DNA of 64,000 nt from Desulfobulbaceae bacterium BRH_c16a (GCA_000961725.1 LADS01000070.1:1-64000), one strand, 5' to 3'; positions 22,593-32,234 are shown, counted from the first letter of the stretch. Translations and numbers: made by a program. Notes: generated by a model not told the origin, from the sequence alone.

Positions 22593-23108
22593 ATGAAACG
22601 AGGAAAAAATATTTTCATTGTTTGCCACTGCCTTCTAAATAGCAATGCAAAAATTTATCCTCTGGCAGATACAAAGGGCGTCTATACGGATGATCTAGCA
22701 CCGCTTATACGCAAAGGCGTCGGTCTGGTGCAGTTACCTTGCCCTGAGACTAGCTATCTTGGTTTAAGCCGTTGGGGGATGACAAAAGAGCAATACGATA
22801 ACAAGGCCTATCGGGATTTCTGCAAAATGATCCTGCACCCTATTCTGTTACAAATTACCGCATACACTCAAGCCGGTTATACCATTTCAGGAGTTGCGGG
22901 TATGGATGGCAGCCCAAATTGCGGCATCGCTAAAACCTGCATTGGCTATCGTGGCGGCGAGATTTGCTCCGGTAATGAACAGAACCTCGGTAGCAATCTT
23001 GAAATGGTGGCCGGACGAGGTGTTTTTATGGAGATCCTTGAAGAGCTGTTGAAGGCAGAAGGAATAGTGCCTCCATTTGTCTCTCTTCACGAGGAAAATT
23101 CTGAATAA
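22593..23108 (+). CDS. TudS-like (DUF523-related) putative desulfidase
   Basis: 171 residues, with AGGAG before the ATG. Conserved cysteines are placed as in TudS/DUF523 proteins, which bind a [4Fe-4S] cluster and remove sulfur from thio-compounds such as thiouracil: NIFIVCHCLLNSNAK near the start, LVQLPCPE (~50), and MDGSPNCGIAKTC (~105-117). It resembles the 'CD3072 family' branch. It lies upstream of a UroD-like methyltransferase and an ABC importer on the same strand, so it may act on an imported sulfur-containing compound. The substrate is unknown. Confidence 0.8.
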   Translation: MKRGKNIFIVCHCLLNSNAKIYPLADTKGVYTDDLAPLIRKGVGLVQLPCPETSYLGLSRWGMTKEQYDNKAYRDFCKMILHPILLQITAYTQAGYTISGVAGMDGSPNCGIAKTCIGYRGGEICSGNEQNLGSNLEMVAGRGVFMEILEELLKAEGIVPPFVSLHEENSE

Positions 23109-23401
23109 CCAAATAGCAAAAGAAGATGCGTACGGTAAGATTGATAAAAATAATGGTTGCACTTGATAGAATAGCCCTGATGCTGAGTATTGATGTTGTC
23201 AGTGCAGGCACGCCTATAGCCCCGTTGAACAAGTGACGCCTTCTGGTGAGCGACAGTGTCAATTTTGTCCACAATATGGCGGCTTTTCAAGCCAAGAATA
23301 AGTCAATCGGACAGTTTTATGCTCCCGTTTAAGAAGCGATCACATATCACCATCACCAGTGGGGCACGATTTTGACATATGGACTGAAAGAAAACGAAAG
23401 T

Positions 23402-24457
23402 ATGTGCAGGATGCGGCACCAGGCGTTCTGGCACAATGAATCCCTGGGTACACCCTTGGTGTTTGCTCTTGGGGAAAAGCCCGACTTCACACCCAAGCCT
23501 TGGCAAACATCCCTGTCCAGGAAGGCTTGGGATCTTTCTCCGGACTGGCATGTGAACATGGTAGAAAACTACCTTTACGGGACCTGTTTCTGTGGAGATG
23601 CCATGCCTGTTGCCAGCCTCATGGTGGGCCTGGATATTGTCAACACAGCTATTCTGGCGGGAGGCGATTATGACTACAGCGGCGGGGCTGATTTCATAGG
23701 ATTTCTGCCTGGAAGCTTTTCACTGGAAGAAACCGTCCCCGGGTTTGATCCGAGCCATGCCCTGGTGCAAAATCTTGAGGCCTGCTATGACAAGGTCATC
23801 CAGAGGGTGGGACAGGATGCCCTGGTCAACACCCCCATGACTCTGGACGCTCTCTCTTCCCTCTACGGCATGTGCGGCAGTTCCGCCTTTCTGATGAAAA
23901 TGCTTGACAAGAAGGGACTTATTAAACAACGGGTCCATGAAATGACCCAAACCTACCTGGCATTTTACGATTATTTTTATGAGCATTTGAAGGTAAAAGG
24001 GTACGGGGAATCAGCTTCTTGGTTCCAGGTTTTTGCAGAAGGCAAATTTGAGAGTGTCCGCTGTGACTTCAGCCTGATGCTGTCCCCGGATATGTTTGCC
24101 GAATTTGTCATACCGGAATTGACCCAGGTCTGCGATCATATGGATTTTACCCTGTTCAACATGTGCTCAGTCCAGCATGCAAGATTTTTGGATCAGCTGT
24201 CTGCCATCCCCAACCTTGACGGTATTTTCTGGAACCCAGAGCCCTATCTTGACGGGGTCAAGGGGTATCTGCCGATTTTACAACAGATTAAAGAAAAGGG
24301 AATGTGTCTGGAAATTGTCTGTCGCAGCGTGGAAGAGGGAGAACTTGCCGCAAAAATCCTGGGACCGGATGGCTTGTATATCTTGTTCGAAAATCGCTTC
24401 AAGACCGCGGACGATGCCCAGGCCGCTGTGGAACGCGTATGGAAGGCCTGCCGGTAA
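23402..24457 (+). CDS. UroD-family (corrinoid methyltransferase-like) protein
   Basis: About 351 residues from the ATG at 23402 (GAAAG leader); a TTG at 23372 is an alternative start. The TIM-barrel UroD/MtaA/CmuA-type pattern is visible: MRHQAFWHNESLG near the N-terminus, SLYGMCGSSAFLMKMLDKKG in the middle, FTLFNMCSVQHARFLDQL, and DGIFWNPEPYLDG. In anaerobes such proteins next to transporters usually transfer methyl groups to or from corrinoid or thiol carriers rather than decarboxylate uroporphyrinogen. No corrinoid protein is visible nearby. Followed directly by a solute-binding protein gene. Confidence 0.75.
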   Translation: MCRMRHQAFWHNESLGTPLVFALGEKPDFTPKPWQTSLSRKAWDLSPDWHVNMVENYLYGTCFCGDAMPVASLMVGLDIVNTAILAGGDYDYSGGADFIGFLPGSFSLEETVPGFDPSHALVQNLEACYDKVIQRVGQDALVNTPMTLDALSSLYGMCGSSAFLMKMLDKKGLIKQRVHEMTQTYLAFYDYFYEHLKVKGYGESASWFQVFAEGKFESVRCDFSLMLSPDMFAEFVIPELTQVCDHMDFTLFNMCSVQHARFLDQLSAIPNLDGIFWNPEPYLDGVKGYLPILQQIKEKGMCLEIVCRSVEEGELAAKILGPDGLYILFENRFKTADDAQAAVERVWKACR

Positions 24458-24513
24458 TAGTTCCTGGCAAGGCAGCAACTCGTAACTTTTTAATGGTGAA
24501 AGAGGTATCAACG

Positions 24514-25302
24514 ATGCAAAAAAACATTAGCCTTAAACTGATGGTCCTGCTGCTGTCCATCATCCTACTCCCATGCCTGGCCTTGAGCGGGCAGAGCAAG
24601 TGGGAACAGATCAAAGACTCAGGGAAGCTTGTGGTTGGCAACTGCCCGGAATATCCACCATTCTCTTTCAAGAATGCCGACAATCAGGTGGAGGGGTTCG
24701 ACTCTGATTTTGCTAAAGCCCTGGGCAAGGCCCTGGGGCTGGAAGTGGTAGTAAAGGATACGGCCTGGGAAGGGCTTGTGGCCGGGATGAAAAAGGGCGA
24801 CCATGATATCATCATTTCCTGCATGTCCCCAGAAGAGGCAACCCAGGCGTCAAAAAACGTCAGCATGAGTATTCCTTACTTTCATTTGAGCGAAATCATC
24901 GTCACCCGGACTTCGGTGGCTGATATCCGGTCCAAGGAGGATCTTGCCGGCAGGGTGTTGGGAGTCCAGGCCAACTGCACCAGTGAGGTGGCAGTAGACA
25001 GCCTTAAGGACATGGGTATTGTCACCAAAGATATCCGGCGGTACAACCGGAACAGCGAGGCTCTCATCGATCTGAAAAATGGCCGGGTGGATGCCGTGGT
25101 GGTCGGTCTGGCCTATGCCGCCACCCAGGTCAAGGGTAATCCGGATTTGAAGATTATCAATGATCCTGTACGGTCGGTGGACATTGTGGTGGTCATGGAC
25201 CACGACAGCGAGGAACTGACCAAAAAGATCAACCAAGCCATTCAGACCGTCCAGGAAAACGGCGACTTCGACAAGGCCAAGGATAAGTGGCTCTCCCTGT
25301 AA
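24514..25302 (+). CDS. ABC transporter substrate-binding protein (polar amino acid type)
   Basis: 262 residues from the ATG at 24514 (GAAAGAGGTATCAACG leader). A signal peptide (ISLKLMVLLLSIILLPCLAL) is followed by an SBP_bac_3 fold (GKLVVGNCPEYPPFSFKNAD; DTAWEGLVAGMKKGDHDIII; GRVLGVQANCTSEVAVDSLK). It captures a small ligand in the periplasm for the permease and ATPase genes that follow. The neighbouring desulfidase and methyltransferase suggest a modified amino acid or related compound as ligand, which is inference. Confidence 0.9.
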   Translation: MQKNISLKLMVLLLSIILLPCLALSGQSKWEQIKDSGKLVVGNCPEYPPFSFKNADNQVEGFDSDFAKALGKALGLEVVVKDTAWEGLVAGMKKGDHDIIISCMSPEEATQASKNVSMSIPYFHLSEIIVTRTSVADIRSKEDLAGRVLGVQANCTSEVAVDSLKDMGIVTKDIRRYNRNSEALIDLKNGRVDAVVVGLAYAATQVKGNPDLKIINDPVRSVDIVVVMDHDSEELTKKINQAIQTVQENGDFDKAKDKWLSL

Positions 25303-25306
25303 TACC

Positions 25307-25971
25307 TTGAAAAATCTTGATTTTGCTTTCCTCGTCCCGTATTTCCCCCAGATTCTTGCCGCGTCAAGGGTCACGCTGATCATCGGGGTGCTGTCCTTTG
25401 CGGCGGCACTCCTGGTCTCCGTCTGTGTGGGGGGATCCGGTCCGGTCAACCACCCAGGTTCTTGGATTTTTTTCTCGGTATTTATGTGGAAATCTTCAGA
25501 GGGACTCCCCTGTTGATCCAGCTCTTCTTTATCTACTACGGCCTGCCCACCTTCGGTATTCTGCTGAATCCTATGACGGCAGCTGTTATCGGTCTGTCCC
25601 TCAACTCAGGTGCCTATATGTCGGAGGTGATCCGGGCGGCGATCTCTTCGGTGAGCAAAGGACAGTATGAGGCTTCCCTTTGCTTGGGGTACACCCGCCC
25701 CCAAGTCTATCGGTATGTAGTCTTCCCCCAGGCCTTTAAAGTCGCCTTGCCCACACTCATGAATTATTTTTCGACCATGATCAAGGAGACCTCCCTGGTA
25801 TCGGTGCTCTCCATTGCCGAAATCACCCGCATCGGCAACCAGATATATGCAAGGACCCTGAGTCCCTTTGAGATATACCTTACCATTGGCGCCATCTACT
25901 TTGCCATGACCTACTCGGTGGCACTGATATCAAAATGGATAGAAAAGAGAACTGCCAGATGGACCCTTTAA
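25307..25971 (+). pseudogene. ABC transporter permease, split by two homopolymer frameshifts
   Basis: A His/Gln-type permease encoded in three successive frames. Frame 1 (TTG start at 25307: NLDFAFLVPYFPQILAASRV) runs to a six-G run at 25429-25434. A second frame carries DPVRSTTQVLG to a seven-T run at 25467-25473. A third gives GIYVEIFRGTPLLIQLFFIY and continues to 25971, including the EAA loop (GYTRPQVYRYVVFPQAFKVA). Removing one G and one T restores a full-length ~220-residue permease. Either the gene is broken, or the assembly has homopolymer errors, which is plausible because two extra bases occur within 45 bp while everything around is intact. Confidence 0.85.
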
Positions 25972-26678
25972 TCAAGATAGAGAGGATCTTCAAATCTTTT
26001 TCCGGCCAGATGGTCTTACGGGGAATTAGTCTGGACATCTGTCAGGGAGAGGTCCTGGCCATCATCGGTCCCAGCGGTTCCGGAAAGAGTACCCTTATTC
26101 GGTGCCTGAATGGCCTGGAACAAGTGGATCAGGGACAGGTGACAATTGACGGCACCTTGGTGGAAGATACTTCTTCAGTGGCGGGCCGGGTGGGCATGGT
26201 TTTTCAGCAGTTCAATCTGTTTCCCCATTGCACCGCCATTGAAAATATTGTCCAGCCCTGCCGGGTGGTTAAAAAAATGACCTGTCAAGAGGCTGAAGAA
26301 CTGGCCTTTTCCCTGCTGGAAAAGGTCAAGATGACCGATCAGGCAGCCCAATATCCACACTCCCTGTCAGGCGGGCAGCAGCAACGGTTGGCCATTGCAA
26401 GGTCCTTGAGTATGTCTCCCGATATTATGTTGTTTGATGAACCCACTTCATCTCTGGACCCTGAACTGGCCTATGAAGTCTTTGACACCATAAAAGCCCT
26501 CTCCAAGGAGCATATCACCATTATCATGGTCACCCATCAGATGAATATGGTCAGGGACTTTGCCACCCGGGTTCTCTTTCTGGACAAAGGCAAGGTCCGT
26601 TTTGATGATACTTTTGACGCCCTTGTGGTATCGGATGACGTCCGGATCAGGCAATTCCTCAAGAAAGTTTACGGCTGA
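25959..26678 (+). CDS. ABC transporter ATPase (polar amino acid type)
   Basis: 239 residues from the Met at 25959, overlapping the permease end; a Met eight codons earlier (25935) is possible. Walker A GPSGSGKST, signature LSGGQQQRLAIARSL, Walker B IMLFDEPTSSLDPE and the H-loop VTHQMN are all present, as in GlnQ/HisP. It energises the importer. The gene is intact and properly spaced, which favours a sequencing error rather than decay for the split permease. Confidence 0.92.
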   Translation: MDPLIKIERIFKSFSGQMVLRGISLDICQGEVLAIIGPSGSGKSTLIRCLNGLEQVDQGQVTIDGTLVEDTSSVAGRVGMVFQQFNLFPHCTAIENIVQPCRVVKKMTCQEAEELAFSLLEKVKMTDQAAQYPHSLSGGQQQRLAIARSLSMSPDIMLFDEPTSSLDPELAYEVFDTIKALSKEHITIIMVTHQMNMVRDFATRVLFLDKGKVRFDDTFDALVVSDDVRIRQFLKKVYG

Positions 26679-27362
26679 TACCTGGCTGTTTTTTTGATTC
26701 ACCGCACTTTCCAATGACTTTTACAAATCTAATTTTTTTGGCGAGATATCCAGAATCCAGGTCGGGATTACAGGCTAATCATTATAATCTTGGATTAAAA
26801 ATGCTCTTCAATAATTAAGCGCCAGAATGCGCCCCTTGGTCATATGCTTTTTAGCCATGATCAACCATGCCATCTAGTGAATCTAACTTAATAGATACGA
26901 TGGCAATGTTAAAAACGTTAACGACAGCCAATTTTTACCTTCCTGGCAGGGTAGTGTCCTAGAATCACTGGGAATAGATCAGAAATGGAGCAACTGCAGA
27001 TTGTAGCTTACCAAAGACAATCTTCCGTTGAAAATTGTCATGGATAAGCTTATCAGCCAAATTCATATTTTGTTGCTAGGAATCTGGGCAAGCAGAAGCT
27101 CCAAGATACAGTAGTTATGTTAAGTTTGGGCGAATGACAAGTTGGTTTAGGTTTGGTCTGGCAACCTTAAAAAATTGCTGTCTCACATTGACTATCAAAC
27201 ATTAGACAGAATGAAATATTTTGTCTAATACCATTGCCATAGCCTTAATGAAGAGTGTACCTTGAAAAGAGTATTATTTAATACCGTTGAAGGGTTTTTG
27301 GATTAAAATCCGCAGGGAAATTGTTACTCGTCAGCCCAAGACATTCTCCCAGAATGGAGACA
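26679..27362. other. Gene-free stretch
   Basis: No supported gene. AT-rich, with one bipartite repeat (26983-27014). Confidence 0.55.
26983..27014 (+). repeat. Bipartite 32-nt repeat, copy A
   Basis: AAATGGAGCAACTG-N8-AGCTTACCAA, the consensus form, followed by AGACAA. Confidence 0.75.
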
Positions 27363-27694
27363 ATGGATTACACAACAACGATAAAATCAATAGCATATTT
27401 TATTCTTGCCGGTCTTTTTGAGATTGGTGGTGGATATTTAGTCTGGCTATGGCTACGCGAAGGAAAACCCTTGTGGTATGAGGGGTAATACTTGTCCTAT
27501 ACGGTGTTGTCCCAACTCTGCAACCGGCTAATTTTGGCCGTGTTTATGCAGCCTATGGAGGAATATTTGTTGTTCTCTCGATCTTGTGGGGTTGGAAAAT
27601 TGACAAAATTGTACCAGATAGATTTGACATCATCGGTGGATTAGTGGCTTTGGTTGGTGTAAGCATCATCATGTATTGGCCTCGACCACAATAG
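27363..27694 (+). pseudogene. Broken ynfA/UPF0060 gene
   Basis: The ATG at 27363 opens a YnfA-like start (KSIAYFILAGLFEIGGGYLV, WLWLREGKPLWYEG) that hits TAA at about codon 41. The rest of the family follows in another frame (VILVLYGVVPTLQPANFGRV, YAAYGGIFVVLSILWGWKID) to a TAG ending at 27694. A small deletion after WLWLREGKPLWY, where relatives carry a few more residues, explains the frameshift. It is from a different YnfA branch than the intact gene at 13.8 kb. Confidence 0.85.
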
Positions 27695-27779
27695 CTGCAA
27701 AAACACTGGGACATCTAACGCATTTTCGTGGATGTGCGCTTATAGCACGCAACTAAAACATCAGGTTGATAACTGCTGG

Positions 27780-29192
27780 TTAATCTGGAACACCATGCGA
27801 AGTGAAGTCGCGATCTTGCTCTTCCAATTTTTTACGGAGCGTGTTGCGGGAGATACCAAGCAGCCTGGCGCTTTGTACCTGGTTGCCGGCGGTCATCTCC
27901 ATGGCCTTTCTGACCATTTCCTTTTCGAACAATCTGATGGTTTCCTGGAAATGCCCCTGGCAGCCCTGGGTGAAGATGAGTGCCACCAGTTGCTGCATCG
28001 CCTGCTCAATCGGCGCACATTGGCTGTCTCCAATTGCCCCTGGGTTTTCACAGCATTTGGGCGTGAGATATTCGCTGCTGCAGAAGACGACCGCCTTCTG
28101 GATGGTATTGGCCAGTTCCCGGACATTGCCGGGCCATGAATAATTCCGTAACCGGTTCAGTGACTCGGCAGTGATCCCTTTAATATTTTTGGTGAATTTC
28201 TTATTGAATCTGCCGATGAAATATGCGGTCAGATCGTCGAGATCCTCCAAGCGCTCACGCAGAGGCGGCAATTCTATGCAGACTACGTTCAAGCGATAGT
28301 ACAAATCCTCCCGGAAAGTACCGGCCTTAACCATTTCTTCCAGCTTTTTATTAGTCGCCGCGATAATCCGCACGTCGGTTTTAATTGTTTCCGAGCCACC
28401 CAGCCGCTCGAAACCGCCGTCCTGCAGTACCCGAAGCAACTTGGCCTGCAGGCCAATTGGCATGTCGCCTATCTCGTCCAGCAGGATAGTCCCGCCGAGA
28501 CATTGTTCAAATTTACCGATACGCTTGATATTGGCACCGGTAAAGGCCCCCCGCTCATAACCGAACAGCTCGCTCTCCAGCAGTTGCTCGGGAATAGCGG
28601 CGCAGTTCATCGCCAGAAAAGGTTTGGCGGCTCGGTCACTATGGTGAAAAATAGCACGGGCGACCAGTTCCTTGCCGGTTCCGCTCTCCCCCTTGATCAA
28701 CACGGTAGCGACGGTGGGTGCCACTTTGCCAACCTGTTTGTACACCGCCAGCATCTGAGGACTTTTACCGATGACCCTCTCGGCTTCGCCCTCTTCGATC
28801 TCGTCAAAGAACACCGTTTTGGCAACCAGCTCTTTGCTTTTCAAGGCATCCCGTACCCTTGAAAGCAGTTCTTCGTTGTCGAAGGGTTTGGCAAGATAAT
28901 CGAATGCGCCCAGCTTCGTGGCCTCTATTGCCTTGTCGATGGTGCTGTAGGCAGTCATCATGATTACCTGGATCTGCGGCTGTTCTTTTTTAATTTGGGC
29001 CAAGGCCGCCAAACCGTCCACCCCAGGCATTCGCACGTCCATGATCACCAGATCCGGGGTCCGGCTTTTGGCAATTTCTATGGCTTCCCGACCATCGGCT
29101 GCAGTGATCACTTCGTAACCGGCAATCTGCAGAAGACGATTGAGGGAGTAGACTACAGTTTGCTGGTCGTCGACCACAAGGATTGTACTCAT
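27780..29192 (-). CDS. Sigma-54-dependent response regulator of the molybdoenzyme operon
   Basis: 470 residues. Receiver domain at 1-120 with Asp52 (DLVIMDVRMPG), AAA+ domain at ~145-370 with Walker A GESGTGKE and GAFTGA loop (YERGAFTGANIKRIGKF), and Fis-type helix-turn-helix near the end (NQVQSARLLGISRNTLRKKL). It is the last gene of the operon and overlaps the kinase stop by 4 nt (ATGA). A consensus sigma-54 promoter stands at the head of the operon (35982-35997), so the regulator probably activates its own operon. Confidence 0.92.
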   Translation of the reverse strand: MSTILVVDDQQTVVYSLNRLLQIAGYEVITAADGREAIEIAKSRTPDLVIMDVRMPGVDGLAALAQIKKEQPQIQVIMMTAYSTIDKAIEATKLGAFDYLAKPFDNEELLSRVRDALKSKELVAKTVFFDEIEEGEAERVIGKSPQMLAVYKQVGKVAPTVATVLIKGESGTGKELVARAIFHHSDRAAKPFLAMNCAAIPEQLLESELFGYERGAFTGANIKRIGKFEQCLGGTILLDEIGDMPIGLQAKLLRVLQDGGFERLGGSETIKTDVRIIAATNKKLEEMVKAGTFREDLYYRLNVVCIELPPLRERLEDLDDLTAYFIGRFNKKFTKNIKGITAESLNRLRNYSWPGNVRELANTIQKAVVFCSSEYLTPKCCENPGAIGDSQCAPIEQAMQQLVALIFTQGCQGHFQETIRLFEKEMVRKAMEMTAGNQVQSARLLGISRNTLRKKLEEQDRDFTSHGVPD

Positions 29193-30574
29193 ACTTGTAA
29201 CGGCAGTCTCAATGTAAAGGTTGTCCCGTCATCATTGCTGACAAAATTGACGGTTCCGTTGTGCAGCTGGGCGATATTATACACAATGCCAAGGCCCAGG
29301 CCGGTTCCTTCTGGTTTGGTGGTAAAGAAGGGATCGAATATTTTGTCCTTGATAGTTTTCGGAATACCTGCTCCCGTATCCTTGACGGAAATCTCCACCT
29401 GCCTGTCGGCCACCCGGCTGACTAGAGTGAGCCGGCCATGGGACGGCATGGCTTCGATGGCATTCATAACCAGGTTAAGCAAGGCCTGGCGGATCATATC
29501 GTCATCACCTTTCACCGGCGGAAGTTTTTCAAGTTCCAGGACAAGCTCGATTTGTTGATTTTTAAGCTGAAAATGAACCAACTGCAAGATCTGTTTCAAG
29601 ATGGCGTTTGCATAGATGTCGTTGGAATGAAAGTTGTCGCTGCGCGCGAAGCCGAGAAATTTGGCCACCAAATCATCCATTTGATTGACGGCAGTGAGCA
29701 CCATCTCAATATCTTCCTGACGCAGTTCGGGTTCGTTCCTCAATGCCTGGAACAGGGCTTTGATCGAGGTGAGCGGGTTCCTGATCTCATGAGCCAGACC
29801 GGCTGACAGGCGACCGAGAGCGGTTTGTTTTTCAGCCTGAAGCATCTGCCGGTATGTTTCCTCCATTTTTTCACGAGAAGCCTTTAGCCCCTGGGAAAGA
29901 GTATTGAAGGTGGCAGCGAGTTCGCCCACTTCATCCCTGGCATGGACTTCGACCTGTTGACCGAATGCTCCCCTGGAAAGGGAGTGGGTGAATTCGGCCA
30001 AGGCGGCCAGATGCTTGGTCACGTGCTTGCTGAGGACAAAGGAAAGCACAAAACCGACCGTGGTGACCGCAACCATGATGGCGATTACCATGGTGCGCAG
30101 CCGAACCAGGGTCCGGGTCAGCCGGGTCTCGCTCAGACCGAGATGCAGCTGTGGGGCCATTTCCGGAAAGAAGCGGATGCCGATGTCGCGAATCAAGCCA
30201 TGTTCAGTGGCGAGCAATTGAATGACTGGAGATTGATCGGAGCCCACGGGATTCCAGGCCAATAGATCTGCGGGATATCCATTTGGAAAGGTGTGAAAGA
30301 GTAATTCTCCACTCTGATCGGTGACAAAGATATACTCAATATCCTTCTCCGTATCCATCAGCTCCCGGCCTGCTTCCTCGATATCATAGCGATCCTCCAG
30401 CAGCACCGATACCGTGATCCGGTCGGCAAAGTTTCGGGCGATTGAGACTCCCTGCCGGCTCAATTCATCCCGCAATGCTCCGATGATGACATCCCGGATG
30501 GCTAAACCCACCAGGGTTCCCATGCAGAGCACCAGCAAAATGTTGAGCAGGAATAACTTGACCCAGAGTCTCAT
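29189..30574 (-). CDS. Membrane sensor histidine kinase
   Basis: 461 residues from the ATG at 30574, whose first bases overlap the stop of the PhnD-like gene (ATGA). Membrane helices at ~5-25 and ~165-185 enclose a periplasmic domain of ~140 residues. A HAMP region (KHVTKHLAALAEFTHSLSRG), HisKA with the phospho-His in LSAGLAHEIRNPLTS, and a HATPase domain (KDTGAGIP, FFTTKPEGTGLGLGIV) follow. It is likely the signalling partner of the PhnD-like lipoprotein upstream, as in the AioXSR/ArxXSR three-component systems, and of the downstream activator. Confidence 0.9.
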   Translation of the reverse strand: MRLWVKLFLLNILLVLCMGTLVGLAIRDVIIGALRDELSRQGVSIARNFADRITVSVLLEDRYDIEEAGRELMDTEKDIEYIFVTDQSGELLFHTFPNGYPADLLAWNPVGSDQSPVIQLLATEHGLIRDIGIRFFPEMAPQLHLGLSETRLTRTLVRLRTMVIAIMVAVTTVGFVLSFVLSKHVTKHLAALAEFTHSLSRGAFGQQVEVHARDEVGELAATFNTLSQGLKASREKMEETYRQMLQAEKQTALGRLSAGLAHEIRNPLTSIKALFQALRNEPELRQEDIEMVLTAVNQMDDLVAKFLGFARSDNFHSNDIYANAILKQILQLVHFQLKNQQIELVLELEKLPPVKGDDDMIRQALLNLVMNAIEAMPSHGRLTLVSRVADRQVEISVKDTGAGIPKTIKDKIFDPFFTTKPEGTGLGLGIVYNIAQLHNGTVNFVSNDDGTTFTLRLPLQV

Positions 30575-31530
30575 GGCTGCGGCTGCCCGGCCGGCGGCAG
30601 AAAGCGACCGACCAATTCCTCGATTTCTCGCAATGAGTTTGCCTGATATTCGGCGAAACCGCTGGGCATCTCGGTGCGTTCCCAATCGACCAGAAGGTCG
30701 CGATGGACTCCCTTGGGATCCATCTCAAGCAAGGCTTTTTTCACGGCTGCCAAGGTGGCGGGGTCGACTCCTTTGGCGTAACAGATCATGCTGCTCGGAT
30801 AGGCTTTGGAAACGGCGAGGATCCTGATTCGGCCTTCACGACTCAGGCGGCCGGCCAACACGTCCTGGATTGCACCCGCTTCATAATCGCCGTTCAGGAC
30901 GGCCTTGGCCGTGTTGGCGTGCGAGCCGGTGTAAACGTAACTTTGTAAATCCTCCAGGGTGACCCCCGCGTCTTCCAGCATCTGTCTGGGAATAACGTGC
31001 CCTTGCGTGGAAAAACGGTCGCCGAAGGCAAAAGCCTTGCCCCGCAAATCTTCAAGGCGGGTTATCGAGCTGTCCTGTCTGGTAAAAACCACTCCCCGAT
31101 ATTCCGGTTTGCCGTCCTGATTGAGGCCCATCGCCAGACAATCCACCCCGTACTTCGTTTTGGCCGCCACATAGTTGACCGGCCCCAGGGCGGCGAACTG
31201 GATCAGCCCCCGGCCCAGATTGTCAGCGGTTTCTTCGTATTTTTCCGTGAACTTGAGGGAAAATTTGCGGCCGGTCTGCCGGCCCATGTACTGGATGAAG
31301 GAGAGGTAGATCCGCACATCATCCTTCGGGCTGAGCCGGTGGTCAAAGCCGAATTTGAGTGAGGTATTCGCGACCTTTGCTTGATCCGGCGATTCGTTAA
31401 GTGGAGACCTGTCCAGAATGCTTACTTTTTTGGGTTCCTCTCCGTCGCTGCAGGCAACCAGCGTCACTGCCAAAAGCGCAAGAACCACAAAGCAAGCTCC
31501 GGTGATCCATCTGGGGAGTGTCATGCTCAT
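30571..31530 (-). CDS. PhnD-like periplasmic binding lipoprotein (putative signal receptor)
   Basis: 319 residues. The lipoprotein signal (VVLALLAVTLVACSD) carries a lipobox ending in Cys at ~27. The PhnD/SsuA-type solute-binding fold follows (KFGFDHRLSPKDDVRIYLSF; NLGRGLIQFAALGPVNYVAA; EDLRGKAFAFGDRFSTQGHV; NTAKAVLNGDYEAGAIQDV). No permease or ATPase accompanies it; it is coupled to a histidine kinase instead. That is the pattern of AioX/ArxX, which bind arsenite and trigger a kinase. The ligand here is unknown but is probably the substrate or product of the molybdoenzyme. Confidence 0.85.
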   Translation of the reverse strand: MSMTLPRWITGACFVVLALLAVTLVACSDGEEPKKVSILDRSPLNESPDQAKVANTSLKFGFDHRLSPKDDVRIYLSFIQYMGRQTGRKFSLKFTEKYEETADNLGRGLIQFAALGPVNYVAAKTKYGVDCLAMGLNQDGKPEYRGVVFTRQDSSITRLEDLRGKAFAFGDRFSTQGHVIPRQMLEDAGVTLEDLQSYVYTGSHANTAKAVLNGDYEAGAIQDVLAGRLSREGRIRILAVSKAYPSSMICYAKGVDPATLAAVKKALLEMDPKGVHRDLLVDWERTEMPSGFAEYQANSLREIEELVGRFLPPAGQPQP

Positions 31531-31610
31531 GGGCGTCAGATTGTGGTTTTTTCATTCACTCTTCAAGGTAGCAGAAAAGATCCGATCCGGCACACCATTT
31601 CGCTGGCAGA

Positions 31611-32234
31611 TCAACCAAGGGAATCCAGGGAGGCGACCCCCTTGAGGGCCAGGGCCACCCCCCGGTAAAAATCGCTTTCCGCGCTTTCATGCATCCGCTC
31701 GGCAAAGAACGGCACCCATTTCGCCAGGTGTTCCCGATGGAAACTTTCCAGTCGCGCACCTCCCTCCGATGCCGCCCCGACATCGCCCTTTTCCAGGCTT
31801 TTTGCCGATTCGTCGGCCAGATAGGCCATAAATTCCAGCTCCAAGGCGATGTGGTCGTCCGGAACACGGTGAAGGCCCGTTACCGCCATGCCCGCATCCA
31901 GATAGTACCTGCGCACCTGAATGGTAATATCAGTCATCAGCTGCTTGGTTTCGGAGAGATAAAACGAGGCAAAGGGAACGGCAGCTGGATGCTGGGGACC
32001 CAAAAAAAGCCGGGCGAACTCCACCCTCCGTTCTTCCCGATACTGGGGAAAGCGGCCGGAATTTTTTTGAACATCCTCGCATACCATAGCGAGACCGCGT
32101 TCTATATCATCCTCCGGTTCAACCACTTCGATGGTCATGAGCCGGGCCAGCAGTTCCTCGCCCGGTTCGCTCACCAAAATCAGTCGCAACATGCTGCAAA
32201 GATCGCGAAACTCCTGCAAGCTTTCCTTATCCAT
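31611..32234 (-). CDS. TorD/DmsD-family molybdoenzyme chaperone
   Basis: 207 residues from the ATG at 32234 (GGAAAAGGTGACA leader); a longer frame upstream lacks support. All-helical TorD fold with the typical segments RRVEFARLFLGPQ, FASFYLSETKQLM and the D-H-I-A-L-E-L-E-F-M pattern (VPDDHIALELEFMAYLADE). Members bind the Tat signal of their oxidoreductase and protect it until the molybdenum cofactor is inserted. The gene lies directly after the molybdoenzyme, whose RRKFLHYTS Tat signal is the likely ligand. Confidence 0.88.
   Translation of the reverse strand: MDKESLQEFRDLCSMLRLILVSEPGEELLARLMTIEVVEPEDDIERGLAMVCEDVQKNSGRFPQYREERRVEFARLFLGPQHPAAVPFASFYLSETKQLMTDITIQVRRYYLDAGMAVTGLHRVPDDHIALELEFMAYLADESAKSLEKGDVGAASEGGARLESFHREHLAKWVPFFAERMHESAESDFYRGVALALKGVASLDSLG

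Noticed and set aside
25307..25971. Programmed frameshift or Sec read-through in the ABC permease
   Set aside because: There is no in-frame UGA at a Cys site, and two separate homopolymer indels are needed; error or decay is simpler.
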